NCBI GenBank assembly: GCA_005777415.1
Contig: SXMI01000173.1
Span: 1 to 6,459 of the forward strand
Direction of reading: 5' to 3'
DNA: 6,459 nucleotides
Source of the DNA: Actinomycetota bacterium
Lineage (GTDB): Bacteria; Actinomycetota; Acidimicrobiia; Acidimicrobiales; Microtrichaceae
Shown here piece after piece: positions 1-4,759 of the stretch. The notes beneath the pieces were generated by a model that searched no databases, had not been told where the DNA came from, and saw only the letters and a program-made list of their open reading frames with translations. The position numbers and the translations under genes are program-made. The first letter of the stretch is position 1, and each line of letters opens with the position of its first letter.

Positions 1-296
1 GCGAGGAGATCTTCGGGCCCGTGGTCGTGGTCGTGCCCTTCGACGATGAGGACGAGGCCGTCGCCATCGCCAACGACAGCGACTTCGTCCTCTACAGCTA
101 CGTCTTCTCCGGGGACACCTCCCGGGCCTGGTCGGTCGCCACCCAGCTCCGTTCCGGCGTGGTGGGGATCAACACGATCCAGCGGAACCACGAGGCGCCG
201 TTCGGCGGGTTCAAGCAGTCGGGGGTCGGTCGCGACGGCGGCAGCTACGGCCTGCTGGCCTACTCCGAGGTCCAGGGCCTGATCTGGCCGAGCTGA
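1..296 (+). CDS. Aldehyde dehydrogenase, C-terminal fragment (5' end outside window)
   Basis: This is the last 97 codons (in frame from base 3) of an NAD(P)+-dependent aldehyde dehydrogenase, which oxidises an aldehyde to a carboxylic acid in the cytoplasm. Seen directly: the fragment opens with EEIFGPV, the conserved motif whose Glu and Phe contact the nicotinamide ribose in this superfamily. It ends with the family's closing signature, APFGGFKQSGVGRDGG, followed by a short tail and a TGA stop. The catalytic Cys and general-base Glu lie upstream of the window, so activity and substrate class cannot be judged. The fragment is the expected size for the part after the EIFGP motif, so the 3' end looks intact. 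A perfect hairpin begins 6 nt after the stop. Together with the alcohol dehydrogenase and acyl-CoA ligase downstream it suggests alcohol/aldehyde catabolism, but it is in a separate transcription unit from them. Confidence 0.95.
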   Translation, partial: EEIFGPVVVVVPFDDEDEAVAIANDSDFVLYSYVFSGDTSRAWSVATQLRSGVVGINTIQRNHEAPFGGFKQSGVGRDGGSYGLLAYSEVQGLIWPS

Positions 297-301
297 CCCG
301 G

Positions 302-326
302 CGCCGGCCGCGCGACGCGGCCGGCG
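302..326 (+). terminator. GC-rich hairpin after aldehyde dehydrogenase, probable terminator
   Basis: A perfect 11-bp stem (302-312 with 316-326, arm CGCCGGCCGCG) closes a 3-nt CGA loop and starts 6 nt after the stop codon. No T-tract follows (the next bases are GAGAAAGTG). It would therefore be the U-less hairpin type often seen at gene ends in high-GC actinobacteria rather than a classical intrinsic terminator. The perfect symmetry means it could work in both directions or mark a processing point. Confidence 0.6.
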
Positions 327-352
327 GAGAAAGTGTCAGAACCGTCCCCTCC

Positions 353-405
353 CGGACTCATGGATTCCGACAGCGGCGCCGGGCCGCTGCGGAACCAGGA
401 GTCCG
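353..405 (+). promoter_or_regulatory. Long imperfect hairpin covering the ribosome-binding site of the 41-codon ORF
   Basis: Reading inward, 353-359 pairs with 399-405 (7 bp) and then A360 opposes G398. Next, 361-363 pairs with 395-397, A364 is bulged, 365-369 pairs with 390-394, A370 is bulged, and 371-377 pairs with 383-389 (7 bp) around a GCCGG loop (378-382). That is 22 base pairs in 53 nt, with both bulges on the left arm. The AGGAG at 397-401, the best ribosome-binding site for the GTG at 410, lies almost entirely in the right arm, so the folded RNA should hide it. What is seen is the pairing; translational control is inference. Alternatives are a second U-less terminator, a REP-like dispersed repeat, or a dyad bound as DNA. 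Confidence 0.55.
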
Positions 406-409
406 AACC

Positions 410-535
410 GTGTTGCAGATCCTTCTCGACCCCGACACCGCGTTGCCACTCCTGGGTGCCCTGCTCCTGTGCTCGGGGAGCCTGCTCGCAGGCCCGCCAG
501 CGGTGCTGCGACGCCTGCGGAACGCCCGGTCGTGA
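410..535 (+). CDS. Possible 41-aa single-pass membrane peptide
   Basis: This is a small unrecognised reading frame that starts at GTG and ends at TGA. It is supported by AGGAG at 397-401, 8 nt upstream, and by mostly G/C third positions. Its physical design is sensible: acidic residues near the N-terminus (D7, D9), a hydrophobic stretch at about residues 11-28 rich in Leu, Ala and Gly, then an Arg-rich tail (R34, R35, R37, R40). By the positive-inside rule the tail would stay in the cytoplasm and the N-terminus would face out. It lies between the aldehyde dehydrogenase and the sigma factor gene, 116 nt before the latter, and its ribosome-binding site is buried in the hairpin at 353-405. I do not recognise a family, and no function is claimed. 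It could instead be a leader ORF whose translation matters more than its product, or chance coding potential in GC-rich DNA. Confidence 0.45.
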   Translation: MLQILLDPDTALPLLGALLLCSGSLLAGPPAVLRRLRNARS

Positions 536-564
536 GGGCCGGTGTCCTCCTCGCCGATCACGCA

Positions 565-586
565 GGTCGCCCGCCCGCCGGTGACC
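565..586 (+). terminator. Weak hairpin between small ORF and sigma factor gene
   Basis: A 7-bp stem (565-571 with 580-586, including one G-U pair) encloses an 8-nt C-rich loop about 30 nt after the stop of the 41-codon ORF. There is no T-tract. It could end the small transcript or be chance pairing. The rest of 536-651 shows no gene. A CACACT at 600-605 sits where a -10 box for the sigma gene would be expected (46 nt before the ATG), but it matches poorly. Confidence 0.2.
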
Positions 587-651
587 CGTCCGGGTGGTGC
601 ACACTGGTGGGGGGCCAGTCCGGAGTGCCCGACGAGGCGAGGCCGTAGCGC

Positions 652-2271
652 ATGTCCACTCTCACCGATGCCTCGCTGGTCGAGCGGATCCTGGACGGGG
701 ACTCCACCGCACTCGCATCGCTCTACGACCGCTACGCGGATCGCATCCACTCGATGTGCGCCCACATGCTCCGCGACGACGACGCGGCGGCCGACGTGAC
801 CTCCGAGGTGTTCCTCACGGCGGCCGAGCGGCTCGGTCAGCTGCGGGACCACGACAAGGTGAAGTCGTGGCTGTACGCCATCGCCCGCCACGAGGTGTAC
901 CGCCGGTCGCGGCACCGCTCCCGCGAGGTGTCCCTGTCGGCTGTGGGTGGCGTCGGCCTCGACCTGGTCGATGCGGACGTCGACCCCCAGGACCTCGCCT
1001 CGTTCGACGAGGCCGCAGAGGCCGGGGCGTTCGCGCCGCTCGGCCACGAGCCGGGAGAGGTCGGCCTCGACCCCGGGGCGAGTCAGGCCGACCTCGCGGC
1101 GTTGTTGCAGGATGCGTCCGCCGGACTCGACGACCGTGACCGGATGGTTCTGGAGCTCCACCTGGCCCAGGGGCTCGACGGACAGGAGCTCGCCGACGCC
1201 CTCGGCGTCAAGCGGGACCACGGCTACCAGCTGGTGCACCGGATGAAGGAGCGGTTGGAGGCGGCCACCTCGGCGCTGCTCATCGCCCGGTCCGGGCGCT
1301 CGCTCTGTGACGGCCTCGACGAGGTGGCGGACTCCTGGGACGGTCGCTTCAACGTGCTGTGGCGGAAGCGGTTCGCCCGGCACATCGGCCGCTGCGAGCA
1401 GTGCTCCTCGTTGCGCTCGCGGGTGCCCAAGGCGGTCCTGTCGGGAACCGGTCTGGCGCTCGCCGCCCAGTCCACCGTGCTGGCGGCGCCGATCTCAGCG
1501 CGCGAGCGGGTCCTGTCCGAGGCCGCTGGACGGATCGGTGTGCCGCAGGGCGGTCGTTGGCGGCCGGACGGGTTCCCTCCGCACCGCCCGACCCGACGGC
1601 GCTGGCCCATGGCCGCGGCTGCGCTCGCGATCGTGGCGCTGGTCCTGGGCAGCAGTGCGGTGCTGGGCGGCCGCGGCGAGGTCGAGGAGATCCTCTCGGC
1701 GCCACCCTCGACGCAGCCAGACGTGACCACCACGGTGCCGTCGACGACGGTGCCGTCGACGACGGTGCCGTTGCTCCCGGGCCCCGTTCAACCGCCCGTG
1801 TCGGCCCAGGTGGTCGAACCCGGTTCGACCACCACCTCGTCGGTGCCCCGGGGTGGGGGCGGGGATGAGTCCGCCCCGGTCACGACGGCCCCGGCCACGA
1901 CGGCTCCGCCAGCTCCACCACCTCCACCACCACCGGCACCGCCGCCGCCTCCTCCTCCCCCGACGACGACGACCCAACCGCCCGATGTGACGCCGCCGTC
2001 GGTCAGCATCAGCGGTCCGAGCTGCGTCTCGTGGGGGTCATCCGGAACCTTCACCGCCTCGGCCTCGGACGCCTCGGGCATCCAGTCGACGACGCTGTCG
2101 TGGTCGGGAGCGATCTCGGGAAGCAAGTCCGGAGGCTCCTCGGTCACGGTCTCGGTGGTGTTCCCCCAGACCGCCACGAGCGTGACCTTCACGGCCACCG
2201 CAACGGACGGCGCGGGCAACATCGGCTCTGCGTCCCGGACGGTCGCCGGGAGTCCGGGCTGCCAGGGGTGA
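652..2271 (+). CDS. Membrane-anchored ECF-type sigma factor fused to zinc anti-sigma-like motif and outer Ig-like domain
   Basis: This 539-aa single-chain regulator has a clear N-terminal ECF sigma factor. Region 2 is at residues 8-90, with a DNA-melting/-10 segment around KSWLYAIARHEVYRRSRHR. An acidic linker runs 91-147. Region 4 is at about 148-205, with a helix-turn-helix around QELADALGVKRDHGYQLVHR. Then come C219 and H244-x3-C248-x2-C251, spaced as in zinc anti-sigma (RsrA-like) domains. An Arg-flanked transmembrane helix spans about 319-340 (positive side inside). A Thr/Val/Pro stalk at about 350-445 contains TVPST repeats and two proline runs (422-428 and 430-437). The last ~90 residues look like a bacterial Ig-like beta-sandwich with a DGAGN turn, and C458 and C537 could be disulfide-linked. 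ATG at 652 follows GAGGCGAGG. Known: sigma/anti-sigma fusions with membrane helices occur in Actinobacteria. Inference: the sigma part is held at the membrane and released or unmasked by an outside or redox signal. Target genes are unknown. Confidence 0.88.
   Translation: MSTLTDASLVERILDGDSTALASLYDRYADRIHSMCAHMLRDDDAAADVTSEVFLTAAERLGQLRDHDKVKSWLYAIARHEVYRRSRHRSREVSLSAVGGVGLDLVDADVDPQDLASFDEAAEAGAFAPLGHEPGEVGLDPGASQADLAALLQDASAGLDDRDRMVLELHLAQGLDGQELADALGVKRDHGYQLVHRMKERLEAATSALLIARSGRSLCDGLDEVADSWDGRFNVLWRKRFARHIGRCEQCSSLRSRVPKAVLSGTGLALAAQSTVLAAPISARERVLSEAAGRIGVPQGGRWRPDGFPPHRPTRRRWPMAAAALAIVALVLGSSAVLGGRGEVEEILSAPPSTQPDVTTTVPSTTVPSTTVPLLPGPVQPPVSAQVVEPGSTTTSSVPRGGGGDESAPVTTAPATTAPPAPPPPPPPAPPPPPPPPTTTTQPPDVTPPSVSISGPSCVSWGSSGTFTASASDASGIQSTTLSWSGAISGSKSGGSSVTVSVVFPQTATSVTFTATATDGAGNIGSASRTVAGSPGCQG
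1732..1770 (+). repeat. 15-bp tandem repeat encoding TVPST units in the sigma factor stalk
   Basis: The unit ACGGTGCCGTCGACG occurs twice exactly (1732-1746 and 1747-1761), followed by 9 bases of a third copy (1762-1770). It encodes TVPSTTVPSTTVP at residues 361-373, just outside the membrane. Perfect copies at the DNA level suggest recent slippage, so stalk length may vary between strains. Confidence 0.85.
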
Positions 2272-2287
2272 CGGGAGCCGGACCCGT

Positions 2288-2304
2288 CGGTCGTGGGGCG
2301 ACCG
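2288..2304 (+). terminator. Possible short hairpin after the sigma factor gene
   Basis: CGGTCG (2288-2293) pairs with CGACCG (2299-2304) around a TGGGG loop. It can be extended by ACC/GGT (2282-2284 with 2305-2307) across a 3-nt bulge. It starts 16 nt after the sigma stop and has no T-tract. It directly abuts the candidate -10 box of the next gene, so it could equally be an operator-like dyad. Confidence 0.3.
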
Positions 2305-2306
2305 GG

Positions 2307-2312
2307 TACGCT
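2307..2312 (+). promoter_or_regulatory. Candidate -10 box (TACGCT) for the alcohol dehydrogenase operon
   Basis: TACGCT fits the TANNNT pattern and lies 45 nt before the GTG start of the dehydrogenase. The box ahead of the acyl-CoA ligase is similarly placed (41 nt before its ATG). No convincing -35 hexamer is visible 16-18 nt upstream. Confidence 0.3.
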
Positions 2313-2357
2313 CCGAGGTCGGCGCGGAACGCAGCGCCGTGACTCGAGGGGGTCGGT

Positions 2358-3431
2358 GTGAAGGGAATCGTGTGGGACGGCGATCGGGCCGCGCTGCGGG
2401 ATGATGTCGAGGTCCGGGACCTGCGACCCGGTGAGGTCCGCGTCCGTCTGGCGGCGGCAGGACTGTGCCACTCCGACGTGTCGGTGATGGACGGCACGAT
2501 CATGTTCCCCACGCCCGCCGTGCTCGGCCACGAGGGCGCCGGGGTGGTCGAGGCGGTCGCCGACGACGTGACCTCGACGAAGGTCGGCGACCACGTCGTG
2601 CTCACCACGCTCGGCAACTGCGGTACCTGCGCCGCCTGCGCCCGGGGCAAGCCGACCTTCTGTCGGATCAGTCTCGGCAAGCTCTCCCGGCCCTTCACCG
2701 TCGGCGGCGACAAGGCGTTCCAGTTCGCCAACACCTCGGTGTTCGTCGAGTCGACCGTCGTGCCGGCCACCTCGGCCATCCCGATTCCCGACGACGTGCC
2801 GTTGACCAGCGCCTGTCTGATCGGCTGCGGCGTGCTGACCGGCGTCGGTGCGGTGTTCAACCGGGCCCGGGTCACCCACGGTGAGTCCGCCGTGGTGATC
2901 GGCGTCGGTGGCATCGGCCTCACCGTGATCCAGGGGCTGGCCCTGAGCGACTCCCTGCCGATCATCGCCGTGGACACGAACCCGGCCAAGGAGCCCGTCG
3001 CCCGGGCGTTCGGGGCCACCCACTTCATCTGCCCGGGGCCGGACACCGACCTGGTCGAGGCCGTGAAGGAGATCCGGCCCTACGGGGTGGACTGGGTGTT
3101 CGAGTGCGTGGGATCGACGGCGCTGATCCGCACGGCGACCGACCTGTTGGACTTCGGCGGCGGTGTCGTGATGCTGGGCGTCCCGAAGATGGGCACCGAG
3201 GCCAGCTTCGTGGTCAACACCATGTACAACGACAAGTCGCTCATGGGCTGTCGGTACGGTTCGGCCCGTCCCGCCCACGACATCCCGCTGGTGGTCGACC
3301 TGTACCGGGCCGGCCGGCTCAAGCTCGACGAGCTCGTCACCGCCACCTACCCGATCGAGGGCTTCGACCAGGCGCTCGAGGAGCTCCACGACGGCAAGCT
3401 CGCCCGCGGCGTGATGGTGTTCGAGGACTGA
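2358..3431 (+). CDS. Zinc-dependent alcohol dehydrogenase (medium-chain, class III-like)
   Basis: This 357-aa protein is the usual size for a medium-chain zinc alcohol dehydrogenase, which oxidises an alcohol to an aldehyde or ketone in the cytoplasm. Visible residues: catalytic zinc ligands C37 (in GLCHSD, with S39 as likely proton relay), H58-E59 in GHEGAGVV, and C157. The structural zinc site is C88, C91, C94 and C102. The Rossmann loop is GVGGIG at 182-187, and D206 ends the second strand, which favours NAD+ over NADP+. The C-terminal cofactor domain is complete. GTG at 2358 is preceded by GAGGGGG (2346-2352). The cyclase-like gene starts 5 nt after its stop, so the two are probably co-translated. 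It resembles class III and NDMA-dependent or mycothiol-linked dehydrogenases common in actinobacteria, but sequence alone does not give the substrate. With the nearby aldehyde dehydrogenase and acyl-CoA ligase it suggests alcohol-to-acyl-CoA catabolism (inference). Confidence 0.93.
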   Translation: MKGIVWDGDRAALRDDVEVRDLRPGEVRVRLAAAGLCHSDVSVMDGTIMFPTPAVLGHEGAGVVEAVADDVTSTKVGDHVVLTTLGNCGTCAACARGKPTFCRISLGKLSRPFTVGGDKAFQFANTSVFVESTVVPATSAIPIPDDVPLTSACLIGCGVLTGVGAVFNRARVTHGESAVVIGVGGIGLTVIQGLALSDSLPIIAVDTNPAKEPVARAFGATHFICPGPDTDLVEAVKEIRPYGVDWVFECVGSTALIRTATDLLDFGGGVVMLGVPKMGTEASFVVNTMYNDKSLMGCRYGSARPAHDIPLVVDLYRAGRLKLDELVTATYPIEGFDQALEELHDGKLARGVMVFED

Positions 3432-3436
3432 CGGTC

Positions 3437-4393
3437 GTGTCGCTGCCCCCCGAACTGGTCGAGATCGAACAGCGCGTCTCCAACTGGGGGCGCTGGGGGA
3501 ACGACGATCAGCTCGGCTGCGGCAACCTGCTGACGCCCGAGGCGGCCCGCCGGGGTGCGGCGTCGGTCCGGTCCGGTCGCCGGATCAGTCTGGCGGTCGA
3601 CCTGCGCGCGGACGGCATCCAGGTCGGCCAGCCCGCCCGGCGCTACAACCCGATCCTCACGGTGACCTCGCTGAACGAGCGGGACCAGTACGCGCCGGGC
3701 ATCTGGGAGGGGACCGACGACGTGGTGTTCATGTCCACCTGCGCCGGGACCCACATCGACGCCCTGTGCCACGTGTCCTACGGCGGGAAGCTCTACAACG
3801 GCTATCCGACGACGGCGGTGACGGCGCAGTACGGGGCGTCCGTGCTCGGGGCCGAGCGGCTCCCGCAGATCGTCACCCGAGGCGTCCTGCTCGACATCCC
3901 CCGGGTGCACGGCGTGGAGTGCCTCGACCAGATCGACCCGGGGTACGCCGTCACCGCCGATGACCTCGATGCCGCGGCGGAACTGGCCCGGGTGGAGATC
4001 CTCGCCGGCGACGTCGTCCTGGTCCGGACCGGCATGATGCGCCACTACCACCGGGGCGACCGGATGCGGTACGCCGTCGGCACGGCGCATTCGCTGCCCG
4101 GCCTGTCCGCCGGGACCGTCGAGTGGATGCACCGCCACGACGTGGCGGGGGCCTTCACCGACACCTACGCGTACGAGGCGTTCCCGCCCACGCAGGCCGA
4201 CTGGTCGGACTGTCTGGCGGTCCACCTGCTCCAGATCCGGGACATGGGGATGCTGCAGGGCCAGAACTGGGACCTCGAGGAGCTTGCCGAGGCCTGTGCC
4301 GAGGAGGGTCGGGGCGACGTCCTCCTGCTCGCCGCACCGGAGCCGCTCGTCGGAGCGAGCAGCACCCCGATCGCTCCGGTCGCGGTCCTGTAG
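3437..4393 (+). CDS. Cyclase / kynurenine formamidase-like metal hydrolase
   Basis: This 318-aa protein belongs to the cyclase family (Pfam Cyclase, PF04199), metal-dependent hydrolases or dehydratases acting on amides, lactones or cyclic ketones. Seen: the N-terminal NWGRWGNDDQLGCGNLLTPE typical of the larger actinobacterial subgroup; the core motif CAGTHIDALCH (C102, H106, D108, H112) followed by YGGKLYNGYP; and a C-terminal HLLQIRDMGMLQGQNWDLEE ending in a typical hydrophobic tail. The family's first metal-site His (HxGTHxD) is Cys here, and the Glu usually found near GMxxGE is Gln276, so the metal site is altered or tuned. GTG at 3437 is chosen because it follows the dehydrogenase stop by 5 nt and has GAGGA at 3423-3427; the frame is open upstream only as a shadow of the dehydrogenase. 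It is probably in an operon with the dehydrogenase. Family confidence is high; substrate is unknown. A role in tryptophan breakdown is not supported by the neighbours. Confidence 0.88.
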   Translation: MSLPPELVEIEQRVSNWGRWGNDDQLGCGNLLTPEAARRGAASVRSGRRISLAVDLRADGIQVGQPARRYNPILTVTSLNERDQYAPGIWEGTDDVVFMSTCAGTHIDALCHVSYGGKLYNGYPTTAVTAQYGASVLGAERLPQIVTRGVLLDIPRVHGVECLDQIDPGYAVTADDLDAAAELARVEILAGDVVLVRTGMMRHYHRGDRMRYAVGTAHSLPGLSAGTVEWMHRHDVAGAFTDTYAYEAFPPTQADWSDCLAVHLLQIRDMGMLQGQNWDLEELAEACAEEGRGDVLLLAAPEPLVGASSTPIAPVAVL

Positions 4394-4404
4394 CCGGTCC
4401 GGTC

Positions 4405-4644
4405 GTGGCCCGCCGACGCTCCGGAGCCGGTGATCCGGCCGAGCCCCGGACGTTCAGCCCGTGGATCTTCGTGGCCGGGTTCGCGGTCCTGGCGCTGATC
4501 GGTCTCCTCGGTGTGCTCCTCGGCCTGGGCGACGGCGGGACGGGTCGCGTCCAGCTGGAGGTCCCGCAGACGACGTCCACCACAGTGGTCGTGCCCACCA
4601 CGACCGTCGTCTCCACCACCCTGCCCGCGGCCGGTCCCGGCTGA
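4405..4644 (+). CDS. Small single-pass membrane protein with Thr/Val-rich outer tail
   Basis: This 79-aa protein is of no recognised family. It has a basic N-terminus (MARRRSGAG), one strongly hydrophobic helix at about residues 20-42, then a short linker and a tail rich in Thr, Val and Pro (about residues 54-74) without charged residues. The Arg cluster before the helix predicts N-inside/C-outside topology. GTG at 4405 is the only plausible start: no in-frame start lies just upstream, and it begins 11 nt after the cyclase stop. No clear Shine-Dalgarno is seen, so translation may depend on coupling to the cyclase gene. The tail resembles the stalk of the sigma factor at 652-2271 in composition, which may reflect a lineage-wide style of surface stalk rather than shared function. 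No function is assigned. It is followed by a hairpin at 4664-4686. Confidence 0.7.
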   Translation: MARRRSGAGDPAEPRTFSPWIFVAGFAVLALIGLLGVLLGLGDGGTGRVQLEVPQTTSTTVVVPTTTVVSTTLPAAGPG

Positions 4645-4663
4645 TCGACCGGGTGCGGCCCGG

Positions 4664-4686
4664 TGATCGCTCGGCGCGAGCGGTCA
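4664..4686 (+). terminator. Hairpin after the alcohol dehydrogenase-cyclase-membrane protein operon
   Basis: 4664-4673 (TGATCGCTCG) pairs with 4677-4686 around GCG, with a single T-G wobble, giving a 10-bp stem starting 20 nt after the stop at 4644. No T-tract follows. It is a plausible U-less end for the operon before the independent promoter of the acyl-CoA ligase. Confidence 0.45.
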
Positions 4687-4712
4687 GGTCGGCCGAGGCC
4701 CCCGACCGTTCC

Positions 4713-4718
4713 TAGACT
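4713..4718 (+). promoter_or_regulatory. Candidate -10 box (TAGACT) for the acyl-CoA synthetase gene
   Basis: TAGACT, in the context TTCCTAGACTGCGCC, matches the actinobacterial TANNNT -10 pattern and lies 41 nt before the ATG at 4760. It stands out because A/T bases are scarce in this 115-nt gap. No good -35 box is visible. Confidence 0.42.
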
Positions 4719-4759
4719 GCGCCGGTCGAACGGACACGACGAGGCCGAGGGGGTCGCTG

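Noticed and set aside
353..405. Integron attC-like recombination site (imperfect palindrome with bulged bases on one arm)
   Set aside because: The ends lack the GTTRRRY/RYYYAAC core sites, and there is no integrase or cassette array nearby.
391..420. ECF-type autoregulatory promoter (GGAAC...CGTC) ahead of the sigma factor gene
   Set aside because: A GGAACC is present at 391-396, but no CGTC-like -10 element lies at 16-18 nt, and the bases are explained by hairpin pairing.
333..584. 83-codon + strand frame overlapping the 41-codon ORF in another frame
   Set aside because: It has no ribosome-binding site, a Cys/Arg/Ser/Pro-rich sequence with no fold signal, and runs through the hairpin. The GTG frame at 410 has better start and composition evidence.
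358..1383. 341-codon minus-strand frame covering the leader region and the sigma factor N-terminus
   Set aside because: It crosses the 353-405 hairpin and the clear sigma region 2 and region 4 coding sequence, has no domain, and has the composition of an antisense shadow.
1788..3389. 533-codon open frame on the minus strand opposite the sigma factor end and alcohol dehydrogenase
   Set aside because: It is a shadow of GC-rich coding DNA: its product is low-complexity (Gly, His, Arg, Val), it spans two real + strand genes, and it contains no recognisable domain.
3104..3436. N-terminal extension of the cyclase-like protein into the alcohol dehydrogenase gene
   Set aside because: The extension is an Arg/Gly/Pro-rich shadow of the dehydrogenase. 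The family's start region begins right after the GTG at 3437, which has a ribosome-binding site.
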